A DNA stretch of 64,000 nucleotides from Litorimonas sp947503715 (GCF_050271975.1 NZ_CP189850.1:2232001-2296000), one strand, 5' to 3'. Shown: positions 1-8,246, counted from the first letter of the stretch. Translations and numbers: made by a program. The notes: generated from the sequence alone by a model not told the origin.

Positions 1-366
1 TGCCGTGATGGCTTGCGCGAGGTTTGCGAACCCTTCCTTCGAGCCAATCGTGGCAATAATTTGATCTTCCGGATCAAGTTCAACATCGAACCGACGCGCG
101 TAATAACGGGAGCAAGCTTGACGCAAGCCCTTGATACCCCGTGAGGCAGAATAGCCGGTCACGCGCGGTTTTTGCACCGTCTCAATGAGCTTATCGATCA
201 CATGTTTAGGTGTGGGCAGATCGGGATTGCCAAAACCAAAGTCGATAATATCCTGACCCTCAGCGCGAAGCTGCGCTTTCAGCTTATTGACCTCGGCAAA
301 AACATAAGGTGGCAGGCGTTGAATGCGGTAGAATTCGTCCGTTGGAATGTCCGGATTGGTTTGCAT
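1..366 (-). CDS. Class I/II PLP aminotransferase (AlaC / LL-diaminopimelate aminotransferase-like), N-terminal part
   Basis: About 122 N-terminal residues are present and the gene runs off the left edge. The protein starts MQTNPDIPTDEFYRIQRLPP and contains FGFGNPDLPTP (the substrate/cofactor-contacting G-N-P-D loop), then GYSASRGIKGLRQA and TIGSKEGFANL, the usual order in fold-type I aminotransferases. The N-terminus resembles alanine/LL-diaminopimelate aminotransferases that alphaproteobacteria carry next to homoserine dehydrogenase. The catalytic lysine lies outside the window, so substrate is not decidable. Its ATG shares one base with the stop of the upstream lipoprotein gene (TGATG), so the two are probably translationally coupled. 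Confidence 0.85.
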   Translation of the reverse strand, partial: MQTNPDIPTDEFYRIQRLPPYVFAEVNKLKAQLRAEGQDIIDFGFGNPDLPTPKHVIDKLIETVQKPRVTGYSASRGIKGLRQACSRYYARRFDVELDPEDQIIATIGSKEGFANLAQAITA

Positions 367-761
367 CAGTTTCGTCTTCGTCTTGTATCTACTTCGGGGA
401 AATCTGTTTCAGTCGCAGGATCATCGTCTTTATAGGCCTGCGCTTTATCTTTCAGCGCATTATAGCGGTCTTCGATATCCTTTTCCGAAAGAACCGGCTC
501 TGGCTCCGCTTTGTCAGAGAGGTCGCGTAATCTCTGTAAGGCTATGGCGTCCTTATCCCATTGCGCGCCGGACCGAACATCTTGTGGCAGCACAGGCGCA
601 TCAACCGGTCGTGGATAGGAGCGTTCTATATTCGCGGCGTCTTCGCTAAATTCAGGGGATTTGATAACATCGAGATTGGGCATTTTCACAGTCTGACAGG
701 CGGAAATAGATAGTACCGCCGTAAGCAAGACGATTCGGGTAGATGTGAAAACCTGTTTCAT
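366..761 (-). CDS. Small lipoprotein of unknown function
   Basis: A 131-residue protein with a lipoprotein signal: MKQVFTSTRIVLLTAVLS followed by the lipobox ISAC, with Cys22 as the predicted lipidated residue. The mature part is hydrophilic and acidic, with a predicted charged helical stretch (SDKAEPEPVLSEKDIEDRYN) near the C-terminus. I recognise no domain. A longer reading from an upstream TTG is possible, but the internal ATG has an AAGG Shine-Dalgarno at proper spacing and begins a clean signal peptide, so I chose it. The gene ends in a TGATG overlap with the aminotransferase gene, which suggests co-expression rather than a shared function. The likely location is the periplasmic face of a membrane. 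Confidence 0.7.
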   Translation of the reverse strand: MKQVFTSTRIVLLTAVLSISACQTVKMPNLDVIKSPEFSEDAANIERSYPRPVDAPVLPQDVRSGAQWDKDAIALQRLRDLSDKAEPEPVLSEKDIEDRYNALKDKAQAYKDDDPATETDFPEVDTRRRRN

Positions 762-812
762 GTGAGCCTTATGAGACAAACCTCTGCGAGGGTCACCCTA
801 ATTATCGGACAT

Positions 813-1850
813 TTATGGGAAGACGCCAACACCCGTCAGGCCGATTGTCTCATCCCAACCTTGTACAAGATTATAATTCTGAATGGCCTGGCCGGATGAG
901 CCTTTGGTGAGGTTATCAATCACGGAGACAATCACCGCAGAATGAGGTGTACGATCCGCAAAGACACCAATCTGGCAATAATTACTGCCGCGCACATGGC
1001 GGGTTTGCGGGACTTGGCCTTCCGGCAGAACCTGAACAAAAGCACTGTCCGCATAACGAACAAGATAGGTTTTCCGTAGGTCCGATATGTCAGTGCCATC
1101 TTTCAAATTCACATGACACGTCGCGATCATCCCGCGATTCATCGGAACAAGATGAGGTGTAAAGCGGACCTTGGCATCTTTGCCCGCAAATTGCGCAATC
1201 GCCTGATCCATTTCGGGGGCATGGCGGTGATTACCGATACCATAGGCCTGTGCGCCGTCCGTTGTCTCGGAATAGGCAAAAGCGAGTGTCGCCTTCCGCC
1301 CGGCTCCCGTCACGCCAGTTTTAGCATCAATGATAATATTGGCTGGGTCTATTAGACCTGCTTCAAGACCAGGTACGAGCGCCAATATAGAACAAGTCGG
1401 ATAGCAACCCGGACAGGCGACGAGTTTTGCGCCGCGCAGATCATCCTTCGCAAACTCGCTCAGCCCGTAGACCCGTTCGCCCAAAAGTTCAGTGAATTCA
1501 TGGGGTCGCCCGTAAGTGCTCTCGTAAAGCTTGGGATCAGCGAGACGAAAATCAGCAGAGAGATCAATGACCGTTTCAACGCGGTCGTAAATCTTCGCAA
1601 TCGTTTCCTGACTGGCACCATGCGGGAGGCAGGCAAAAACGACATCAATGTCATCCCAATTCACTTCGTCTGCTGTCATAAGATCCGGCAGGTCCTGCCC
1701 GATGAAATTGGGGAATACATCCGCATAATCCTCGCCTGCACGACTATACGCCGTCAGTGCAACAAGGTTGAGTTTGGGGTGACCGAGGATGAGTCGCACG
1801 GCTTCCGCGCCCGTATATCCGGACGCTCCGAGAACAGCTGCATTTTTCAT
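813..1850 (-). CDS. argC: N-acetyl-gamma-glutamyl-phosphate reductase
   Basis: ArgC performs the NADPH-dependent reduction of N-acetylglutamyl phosphate to the semialdehyde, the third step of arginine synthesis, in the cytosol. The sequence shows the Rossmann motif GASGYTGAE at residues 8-16 and the catalytic cysteine in PGCYPT (Cys149). Downstream are KTGVTGAGRK and HRHAPEMDQ, typical of the ArgC dimerisation/substrate domain. The length of 345 residues is normal. It lies downstream of the rplM-rpsI operon on the same strand, but two rho-independent terminators separate them, so it probably has its own expression. The ATG follows the second terminator by only about 15 bases, leaving little room for a promoter, so some read-through is likely. 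Confidence 0.97.
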   Translation of the reverse strand: MKNAAVLGASGYTGAEAVRLILGHPKLNLVALTAYSRAGEDYADVFPNFIGQDLPDLMTADEVNWDDIDVVFACLPHGASQETIAKIYDRVETVIDLSADFRLADPKLYESTYGRPHEFTELLGERVYGLSEFAKDDLRGAKLVACPGCYPTCSILALVPGLEAGLIDPANIIIDAKTGVTGAGRKATLAFAYSETTDGAQAYGIGNHRHAPEMDQAIAQFAGKDAKVRFTPHLVPMNRGMIATCHVNLKDGTDISDLRKTYLVRYADSAFVQVLPEGQVPQTRHVRGSNYCQIGVFADRTPHSAVIVSVIDNLTKGSSGQAIQNYNLVQGWDETIGLTGVGVFP

Positions 1851-1865
1851 AACTCATACCCCAAC

Positions 1866-1897
1866 AAAAAAGGCGTCTCGGGAAACCCGAAACGCCT
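1866..1897 (-). terminator. Rho-independent terminator immediately upstream of argC
   Basis: On the minus strand a 12-bp stem (AGGCGTTTCGGG with CCCGAGACGCCT, one G-T pair) closes a TTT loop and runs into a T tract. It is the second of two hairpins after rpsI and ends about 15 bases before the argC start. Confidence 0.85.
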
Positions 1898-1913
1898 GAA
1901 TAGTAATTCCTGT

Positions 1914-1962
1914 AAAAAAGAGTCTAACGTTTCGAGAACTCGAAACGCAATAGCGACTCTTT
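1914..1962 (-). terminator. Terminator hairpin after rpsI
   Basis: On the minus strand AAAGAGTC pairs with GACTCTTT around an inner hairpin, CGTTTCGAG with CTCGAAACG, followed by a run of T. It lies about 20 bases after the rpsI stop and ends the rplM-rpsI transcript. The inner arm repeats bases found at the 3' end of rpsI. Confidence 0.8.
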
Positions 1963-1982
1963 CCTTGAATACTGTCCTGAGA

Positions 1983-2486
1983 TTAGCGTTTCGAGAACTG
2001 GAAGCTCTTACGCGCCTTGGCACGACCGTATTTCTTACGCTCCACAACACGCGAGTCGCGGGTGATAAAGCCGGCGGCTTTGAGGGGCGGACGCAAGGCC
2101 GGCTCGTAATATGTCAGCGCTTTTGTAATGCCGTGACGGACAGCACCGGCTTGACCTGAGAGACCGCCGCCTTTGACAGTCGCAACAACGTCGTAAGAAT
2201 CGACGCGATCAGCAACTTGAAAAGCCTGAGCAATGATGAGACGCAGAACGGGACGCGCGAAATACACTTCCTGATCGCGGCCATTGACAGTGATCTTACC
2301 GTTGCCGGGCTTGATCCAAACACGGGCGACAGAGTTTTTCCGCTTGCCAGTCGCGTAAGAGCGACCGTGCTCGTCAATTTTTGGATCAGGCAATGTTGCC
2401 GGATCAATTGCGGCGGCTTCTGTGCCAACGGTTCCGTCAACAACGTCTTTCAAGTCTGCGAGAGACTGTGCAGTTTGTTCAGCCAT
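1983..2486 (-). CDS. rpsI: 30S ribosomal protein S9
   Basis: A component of the small ribosomal subunit head whose C-terminal tail reaches the P-site tRNA. The diagnostic parts are GRSYATGKRKNSVARVWIKPGNG, the KGGGLSGQAGAVRHGI segment, and the C-terminus ending KARKSFQFSKR. At 167 residues it carries a roughly 35-residue N-terminal extension (AEQTAQSLADLKDVV onward) relative to the E. coli protein, as is common in alphaproteobacteria. It follows rplM by four bases, the normal L13-S9 operon arrangement. Confidence 0.98.
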   Translation of the reverse strand: MAEQTAQSLADLKDVVDGTVGTEAAAIDPATLPDPKIDEHGRSYATGKRKNSVARVWIKPGNGKITVNGRDQEVYFARPVLRLIIAQAFQVADRVDSYDVVATVKGGGLSGQAGAVRHGITKALTYYEPALRPPLKAAGFITRDSRVVERKKYGRAKARKSFQFSKR

Positions 2487-2490
2487 GTTC

Positions 2491-2961
2491 TTAACCTCGC
2501 TTCACGTTCTTTTCAGACAGGGATTTGAAATCCACAGTCTCGGGCTTCAGGTTTTCATGCGGGTGATCGGCACCAGCATAAACACGGAGATTGGAGAGCT
2601 GCTTACGCGCCAACGGGCTCTCTTTCGGGAGCATACGCTGAACGGCTTTGCGCATCACGCGGTCGGGGAAACGTCCGTCGAGCACTTTGGCCGCTGTCGT
2701 TTCCTTGATACCGCCAACATAACCTGTGTGACGGTAATAGACCTTGTCTTTACGCTTATTGCCCGTGAAGTGGACCTTATCCGCATTGATGATGATGACG
2801 TTGTCACCGCAATCCATATGCGGTGTGTAGTCGGGGCGATGCTTTCCGCGCAGACGCAAAGCAACAAATGATGCCAGACGTCCGACGACAGCATCTTCCG
2901 CGTCGATCAAGATCCATTTCTTCTCAATCTCGGCGGTTTTCAGAAACTTTGTCGTTTTCAT
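2491..2961 (-). CDS. rplM: 50S ribosomal protein L13
   Basis: An early-assembling large-subunit protein. The sequence shows the typical start KTTKFLKTAEIEKKWILIDAEDAVVGRLAS, then GDNVIIINADKVHFTGNK and RKDKVYYRHTGYVGG. RVYAGADHPHENLKPE is near the C-terminus, a form common in alphaproteobacterial L13. The length of 156 residues is normal. It is the first gene of the rplM-rpsI operon, with a promoter about 50-80 bases upstream and a stable hairpin in the leader just before the AAGG ribosome site, which could serve autoregulation. Confidence 0.98.
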   Translation of the reverse strand: MKTTKFLKTAEIEKKWILIDAEDAVVGRLASFVALRLRGKHRPDYTPHMDCGDNVIIINADKVHFTGNKRKDKVYYRHTGYVGGIKETTAAKVLDGRFPDRVMRKAVQRMLPKESPLARKQLSNLRVYAGADHPHENLKPETVDFKSLSEKNVKRG

Positions 2962-2979
2962 GATAAACCTTAAACAATG

Positions 2980-3001
2980 AGCGGCCCAGACGTGGACCGC
3001 T
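2980..3001 (-). promoter_or_regulatory. Leader hairpin of the rplM-rpsI operon
   Basis: The 5' leader between promoter and rplM start folds as GCGGTCCA, a CGTC loop and TGGGCCGC (one G-T pair), ending about 18 bases before the ATG. The position fits an L13 autoregulatory leader such as those known in other bacteria, but that role is inferred only. Confidence 0.4.
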
Positions 3002-3013
3002 TTTCGATGGCGC

Positions 3014-3042
3014 TACCTACGGAGAGAGAACCAAGCCGTCAA
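3014..3042 (-). promoter_or_regulatory. Sigma-70-type promoter for rplM-rpsI
   Basis: On the minus strand TTGACG is followed after exactly 17 bases by TAGGTA. Transcription would start roughly 45 bases before rplM, leaving a leader containing the hairpin. The match is good at -35 and partial at -10. Confidence 0.5.
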
Positions 3043-3104
3043 CAGTAGAAACCACCCACCTATTGAAGAATAAGCAATAAAATCAATAGTTTAAAAATTC
3101 GGTA

Positions 3105-4121
3105 TTATTTTACCGCACTTCTGGACCGCCACATCAAGTTCAGCGCGGCAATGAAGACGAGGATGGAGGAGAATTGATGCAGTAATGACAGATTTAAAGG
3201 CGCAACAGCCAGTAACGTCCATATCCCCAGAAAGACCTGCCATAGTAAAAGCATCATTAGCATGATCGCTGCGGGCTTCATCGCGGATTTCTTACGAACA
3301 CTCCAGATCACCCAGGCCGCAAAGATCAGAATGATATAGGCGAGCGTCCGGTGATTGAACTGAATGGCTGCCGGATTCTCGAAAATGTTGCGCCAGAACG
3401 GAGATTGCACGCCGTAACCTGACGGAATGAAATCGCCATCCATAAGCGGCCATTCATTATAGGTTCGACCGGAATGCGTTCCCGCCATAAAAGCCCCAGC
3501 AACAATCTGAATATAAATCAGAGCCGCAAGCAGAGCCGACCGCTTCACGCCAAAAGCATGCCGCATGGGAGCCCAGCCACTGCGCGCGCGTTTCCAAACC
3601 CAATAAAGCGCACCGAGGATGACAAAGGCTATGCCGAGATGTGTGGCGAGACGATATTGGCTCACATTGACCATACCTTCTTGTAGGCCGCTATGGACCA
3701 TCCACCACCCAATGCCGCCTTGGACACCAATCAGGGCGGCAATGCCAAAGAACTTCCGACGTTTGCCTACGGGTAGGTATCCCTTAATCCAAAAATAAAT
3801 CATGGGCAGGACAAAGGCGAGGCCGATAAAGCGCCCGAGTTGTCGATGGCCCCATTCCCAGAAATAGATGAACTTAAAACCTTCCAGATCCATATCCGGA
3901 TGCTCAGCTTCAAATTCGGGGATTTGCTTGTATTTCTCGAATTCAGACAGCCAAGCCTCTGTCGAGAGCGGCGGAAGTGCGCCACGGATCGGAGCCCATT
4001 CCGTGATGGACAAACCAGAATTTGTCAGGCGAGTCGCTCCGCCCACCACAATCATAACTGTTACAAGAAACAGCATGAACAAGAGCCAATAATCGACTGA
4101 TTTGATACGTCCGCGTGTCAT
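3105..4121 (-). CDS. ctaA: Heme A synthase (CtaA type 2 / COX15)
   Basis: This inner-membrane enzyme converts heme O to heme A for aa3-type cytochrome oxidases. About eight membrane segments are visible. Four conserved heme-ligand histidines sit in EWGHRQLGR (His92), ATHLGIAF (His161), FNHRTLAY (His257) and LLHQFSSI (His315). GGATRLTNSGLSITEWAPI near the N-terminus is the signature of the mitochondrial/alphaproteobacterial COX15 type rather than the Bacillus type. The length of 338 residues is normal. It stands alone here: its cytochrome oxidase partners are not in the window, and the Anbu operon ends 65 bases upstream on the same strand. Confidence 0.96.
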   Translation of the reverse strand: MTRGRIKSVDYWLLFMLFLVTVMIVVGGATRLTNSGLSITEWAPIRGALPPLSTEAWLSEFEKYKQIPEFEAEHPDMDLEGFKFIYFWEWGHRQLGRFIGLAFVLPMIYFWIKGYLPVGKRRKFFGIAALIGVQGGIGWWMVHSGLQEGMVNVSQYRLATHLGIAFVILGALYWVWKRARSGWAPMRHAFGVKRSALLAALIYIQIVAGAFMAGTHSGRTYNEWPLMDGDFIPSGYGVQSPFWRNIFENPAAIQFNHRTLAYIILIFAAWVIWSVRKKSAMKPAAIMLMMLLLWQVFLGIWTLLAVAPLNLSLLHQFSSILVFIAALNLMWRSRSAVK

Positions 4122-4186
4122 GGGCGCTCATATAATGTCTTATTTCAGAGAGTCGACGCGTCATTTCATCATCACGCGAATATTGG

Positions 4187-4921
4187 CTAATCGAATGAAA
4201 ATTCGGGCAATTCTAGGAAAGCCTCTTTCAGCGCGTCGCCCCACCCATTGGACACCTGAAGGAAATAGGGATCGTCGGCTTCAATGCGCCCCTGCTTTTC
4301 CAGTTTGAAACTGTCAGTTTCGTAAATCTGATAATCCAACGGCAGGCCGACGGACAAGTTGGCTTTTATAGTTGAATCAAAGGATACGAGCAGCAGTTTC
4401 ATCGCTGCCTTGTGGCTCATTTCCGGATCATAGGCCCGCACGAGGATCGGCTTGCCATATTTGTTTTCGCCGATTTGGAAAAACGGATTATCCGCACTGG
4501 CCTCAATAAAATTCCCTTCGGGATAGACGAGGAAGAGGCGCGGCGTCATGCCTTTAATCTGTCCGCCCACAATGACCGTCGCGTTAAAGGCGGAACTGGC
4601 CTCCTGCCCGCTTCCCGCATTGGATTGGATAACCTCGCGCAAGGTATCCCCGACCAGACGCGCGACCTGAAACATGGTCGGGGCTTTGAGGATCGAAGGA
4701 TCGCGCTTCTTCGGCTTGACGGACCGCTCGGAGAGCAGGCTGATCAAAGACTGGGTCGTTGCAAGGTTGCCCGCCGTCATGATTGTAATGACGCGGTCTC
4801 CATCGACCGTCCATGTGTGCATCTTCTTCACGGACGCAATATCATCGACGCCCGCATTTGTGCGGGTATCGGACATGAAAACGATACCGGAATTGAGGGT
4901 CATACCCACGCAATAGGTCAT
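4187..4921 (-). CDS. Anbu proteasome-like protein
   Basis: This is the bacterial beta-proteasome relative Anbu. It begins MTYCVGMTLNSGIVFMSDTR with Thr2, which becomes the N-terminal nucleophile after Met removal. Asp18 (MSDTRTNAG) and Lys32/33 (SVKKMHTW) are at the places expected for the proteasome catalytic set. The rest follows the NTN-hydrolase core (RVITIMTAGNLATTQSLISLL). Published Anbu structures form open helical rings with uncertain protease activity. The three genes directly upstream (ATP-grasp, alpha-E, transglutaminase) are the recurrent Anbu neighbours, which supports the call. The true substrate is unknown; a role in processing or making a peptide-like product is inferred from the operon. 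Confidence 0.9.
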   Translation of the reverse strand: MTYCVGMTLNSGIVFMSDTRTNAGVDDIASVKKMHTWTVDGDRVITIMTAGNLATTQSLISLLSERSVKPKKRDPSILKAPTMFQVARLVGDTLREVIQSNAGSGQEASSAFNATVIVGGQIKGMTPRLFLVYPEGNFIEASADNPFFQIGENKYGKPILVRAYDPEMSHKAAMKLLLVSFDSTIKANLSVGLPLDYQIYETDSFKLEKQGRIEADDPYFLQVSNGWGDALKEAFLELPEFSFD

Positions 4922-4952
4922 TCGGCTCTTATCTTTTCAGTTTGCGGGCGGA

Positions 4953-5753
4953 TTATTGTTGCTGCTGGACTTGAATGTCGACTTTCATCGATTCGCCAGC
5001 GCCGCCAATCGTCAGGCCGGAAATAGGCGCGGCCTGATTATAATCAAGCCCCACGGCCAGTCGCACATAACGATTATCCGGCGATATGCCGTTGGAGATA
5101 TCAAAGCCTGTCCAGCCGAGATCCTCTATCCAGACCTCCGCCCAGGCATGCATGGCGTCCTGATCCACGCGATCGTCCATATGCAAATACCCGCTAATGT
5201 AGCGCGCGGGATGCCCCGCCCGTCGGCAGGCGGAGATAAAGATATGGGCGTGGTCCTGACACACACCCTGCCCGAGCGTCATGGCATCTTCCGCCGTTGT
5301 GGACGCGCCTGTCATACCCGTCACATAGGTGACGGAGCCGAGAATATCCGCCGAGAGCGCGTGGAAGTGCGAGACGTCATTGGACCCGTTTATGGTATGC
5401 GCCAGATTTTCGATTTTCTCACCGCTCCGCGTCAGGGGCGTTTCGCGTAAATAGAGCCAGAGCGGAGATCTGCCTTTATGAGACTGGGAGACAGACGCTC
5501 CCTCCCCGACATCGATCAAGCCTCTGGAGGATATGACGAGCTTATTCGACGATGGATCCAGACTGACCAGTTTGGTCGTATTGCCATGTTCATCCTCGAA
5601 CCCCGCCTGAATCTCGGCCCCTTCAATCTCCAGATACCAGTCCAGAACGGTCTGTCCCACGCCTGATTTCGGTGACAACCTTATCTGCTGAAGGCCATAA
5701 GCGGGTGGCGTGTCGAAATTATATTCCGTTCGGTGTGAGACGTTCAATCTCAC
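4953..5753 (-). CDS. Transglutaminase-like cysteine peptidase of the Anbu operon
   Basis: An N-terminal beta-sandwich region (RLNVSHRTEYNFDTP onward, bacterial transglutaminase N-domain) precedes a papain-like transglutaminase core. The catalytic triad is visible as Cys165 in GQGVCQDHAH, His202 in MHAWAEVWI and Asp218 in GFDIS. There is no signal peptide, so it probably acts in the cytosol. The gene starts three bases after the alpha-E gene and ends 31 bases before Anbu, so the four genes should form one transcript. In other genomes this set travels together; the reaction (amide hydrolysis or transfer) is not established. Confidence 0.92.
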   Translation of the reverse strand: MRLNVSHRTEYNFDTPPAYGLQQIRLSPKSGVGQTVLDWYLEIEGAEIQAGFEDEHGNTTKLVSLDPSSNKLVISSRGLIDVGEGASVSQSHKGRSPLWLYLRETPLTRSGEKIENLAHTINGSNDVSHFHALSADILGSVTYVTGMTGASTTAEDAMTLGQGVCQDHAHIFISACRRAGHPARYISGYLHMDDRVDQDAMHAWAEVWIEDLGWTGFDISNGISPDNRYVRLAVGLDYNQAAPISGLTIGGAGESMKVDIQVQQQQ

Positions 5754-5756
5754 GCG

Positions 5757-6701
5757 CTACGCCACGAACTTGAAGTCGCGTTCGATCTGCGCGGCCAAGT
5801 CTCCGTTTTTAGATAGAAACTTTGCGATGAACTCATGCAAACCGGTTTCGAAAATGTCTTCAACCGTCGTGCTTTTCAAATCGCCCAGAAATCCGGATGC
5901 GAGGACACTGGCATCGGAGGTCTGGTCATATTCGCGGTCGAGATATCCAAGGGTTGAGACAAGCTCGCTGACGCTGAACACGAGAGATTGCGGCAGGCAT
6001 TTATCGAGGATGAGGAAATGCGCGATGCCCTTTGGCGTAATCTCGTCACGGTGATGCCACCGATAGGATTGTTCCGCAGACACAGACCTGAGAATGGTTT
6101 CCCATTGCTGATTATCCAACGGACTGCCGACATCGGTCACAGCGGGCAGCAAGATGTAATATTTCACATCCAGAATGCGGGCCGTATTATCCGCGCGCTC
6201 GACGAAAGTCCCCAGTCGCGCGAAGTCATAGATATCATTGCGTAGCATCGTACCGTGCAGCGCGCCCTGCACCTGTGTACTCTGTCGTCGGATGAGGCCA
6301 AGGACATCGGGCAGGTTCTTCTTTTCGATGGGGGCTTTCAAAATATCGGAGAGCATGATCCAGGATTCATTCACGGCCTCCCAGACGTCGCGCGTGAGGG
6401 CCGTGCGGCTGGCGCGGGCATTGTTACGGGCGGATTTCATGACCGAGATCACGCTGGACGGATTGTCAGAATCCCGCAGCAGGAAGTCGATGACTTTGCC
6501 GCTCTCATAATCCTCGTCATGTGCCGCCTCATAGCGTTGCTGCGCACCCGTCGTCGCGATGACGGAGGCCCATTCGGAATTGGCGGATTGCGATTGGGTC
6601 AGCGTAATCCGGAAGGCCGCGTCTATGAGACGGGCAAGGTTTTTGCTCCGCTCGAGATAGCGGAACATCCAGAAGAGGCTGCCGGCTGTTTTTCCTAACA
6701 T
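5757..6701 (-). CDS. Alpha-E domain protein of the Anbu operon
   Basis: A 314-residue all-helical protein of the alpha-E family. It begins MLGKTAGSLFWMFRYLERSKNLARLIDAA and includes SWIMLSDIL, FARLGTFVERADNTARILDVKYY and SYRWHHRDEITPKGIAHFLILD, the family's recurring helical signatures. It has no recognisable catalytic motif or membrane segment. The family almost always sits between a circularly permuted ATP-grasp protein and a transglutaminase, as here, with three-base gaps on both sides. It may hold or position the ATP-grasp ligase; that role is inference. Confidence 0.92.
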   Translation of the reverse strand: MLGKTAGSLFWMFRYLERSKNLARLIDAAFRITLTQSQSANSEWASVIATTGAQQRYEAAHDEDYESGKVIDFLLRDSDNPSSVISVMKSARNNARASRTALTRDVWEAVNESWIMLSDILKAPIEKKNLPDVLGLIRRQSTQVQGALHGTMLRNDIYDFARLGTFVERADNTARILDVKYYILLPAVTDVGSPLDNQQWETILRSVSAEQSYRWHHRDEITPKGIAHFLILDKCLPQSLVFSVSELVSTLGYLDREYDQTSDASVLASGFLGDLKSTTVEDIFETGLHEFIAKFLSKNGDLAAQIERDFKFVA

Positions 6702-6704
6702 ATC

Positions 6705-8120
6705 CTACGCCTCCAGAACCCAGGTGTCCTTGGTTCCGCCCCCCTGACTTGAATTCACGACGAGTGACCCCTTCTCCATCGCGACACGTGTCAGCCCGCC
6801 GGGCGTAATATTCACGCCATTCGCCCCGACGAGGACGTAGGGCCGGAGATCAACATGGCGCGGGGAAAGCCCTGACTTCACAAAGACGGGCGTTGTCGAA
6901 AGCGCGAGTGTTGGCTGCGCAATATATTTGGCAGGATTATCGATCAGTTTCGCGCGGAAATCCGCCAGCTCTTTCTTGCTAGCGGCCGGGCCGATCAACA
7001 TGCCATATCCGCCGGAGCCGTGGACTTCCTTTACAACCAAATCATGGAGATTATCCAATACATAAGTGAGCGAATCCGGTTCTGAACAGCGCCATGTCTC
7101 GACATTTTTGAGCAGTGCTTCCTTGCCCGTGTAATATTTTACGATATCCGGCATGTAGGAATAGATGGCCTTGTCATCGGCGATCCCTGCCCCCGGTGCA
7201 TTGGCAATCGTAATGCCGCCTGACCGGTAGATATCGAAAATACCCGGCACACCGAGCATGGAGTCAGGATTGAAATTGAGCGGGTCCAGATATTCATCAT
7301 CGACACGGCGGTAAATCACATCAATCGGGTCATAACCCCGCGTGGTGCGCATGCAGACGCGGCCATTCTCGATCTTCAGATCATGACCCTCGACCAGTTC
7401 CGCGCCCATTTGATCAGCCAGAAAAGCGTGTTCAAAATAGGCGGAGTTATGGATGCCGGGTGTCAGGACGGCGAGCGTCGGCTTACCCGTACAGGCATCA
7501 GGCGCGCAGCTGGATAAAGATTTGCGCAGGACATGCGGATAATCGCTGACGCGCCTGACGCGGTTTTCGGCGAAAACATCCGGAAACATTTTGAGCATCG
7601 TCTCGCGGTTTTCCAACATATAGGAAACGCCGGATGGCGTCCGCGCATTATCCTCCAGAACATAAAACTCGTTCTTGGCCGTCCGCACCAGATCGACGCC
7701 GACAATGTGGGTGTAAATTCCACCCGGCGGTTTCACACCGATCATTTTCTGCAAAAAGGCTTCATTATTTGCGACAAGATGAGCAGGCAGAATGCCGTCT
7801 TTGATGACGTTCTGTTCGTGATAGATATCGTGAAGGAAGAGATTGAGCGCTTCGACGCGCTGCTCGATTCCCTTGGTCAGTTCGTCCCATTCATCGGCCG
7901 CGATGATACGGGGAATGATATCGAAGGGTATCAGGCGCTCCTCGGCGTCTTTCTTGCCATATACGTTGAATGTAATACCGGTTCGCCGGAATACGGCTTC
8001 CGCTTCCCGCATTTTCTTTTGCAAGCTCTTCGAGTTTTGCGCGGCATACCATTTATAATACCGCTCATAAGCCTCGTGCGGGACAGCCTCATCGGCAAAC
8101 ATTTCATCATAGAATTTCAA
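6705..8120 (-). CDS. Circularly permuted ATP-grasp protein of the Anbu operon
   Basis: A 471-residue protein of the circularly permuted ATP-grasp family. It shows RIIAADEWDELTKGIEQRVEALNLFLHD early, VLEDNARTPSGVSYMLENR, TPGIHNSAYFEH, YRRVDDEYLDP and VVKEVHGSGGYGML, the last two being nucleotide/metal-binding type elements. ATP-grasp proteins join a carboxylate to an amine using ATP, so this is the likely ligase of the operon; its substrates are unknown. I place the start at a TTG preceded by GGAGG at six bases. A longer GTG reading adds 14 residues that contain this Shine-Dalgarno, and an ATG seven codons in would cut the conserved KFYDEMF. Confidence 0.9.
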   Translation of the reverse strand: MKFYDEMFADEAVPHEAYERYYKWYAAQNSKSLQKKMREAEAVFRRTGITFNVYGKKDAEERLIPFDIIPRIIAADEWDELTKGIEQRVEALNLFLHDIYHEQNVIKDGILPAHLVANNEAFLQKMIGVKPPGGIYTHIVGVDLVRTAKNEFYVLEDNARTPSGVSYMLENRETMLKMFPDVFAENRVRRVSDYPHVLRKSLSSCAPDACTGKPTLAVLTPGIHNSAYFEHAFLADQMGAELVEGHDLKIENGRVCMRTTRGYDPIDVIYRRVDDEYLDPLNFNPDSMLGVPGIFDIYRSGGITIANAPGAGIADDKAIYSYMPDIVKYYTGKEALLKNVETWRCSEPDSLTYVLDNLHDLVVKEVHGSGGYGMLIGPAASKKELADFRAKLIDNPAKYIAQPTLALSTTPVFVKSGLSPRHVDLRPYVLVGANGVNITPGGLTRVAMEKGSLVVNSSQGGGTKDTWVLEA

Positions 8121-8246
8121 AAGATACCTCCAGCATCCATAGAAGCGGGGATAGGGAGGCACTTCAAGGGCTTGAAGACATTCGTCTAACTTATTCTATT
8201 CCAGCACAGAATTTGGACATGGCTTGAGCGTTCGGGAGAGAAGAGA

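Noticed and set aside
2962..3001. Plus-strand terminator reading of the rplM leader hairpin
   Set aside because: A short T run follows on the plus strand, but no plus-strand gene precedes it, so the leader role on the minus strand is more sensible.
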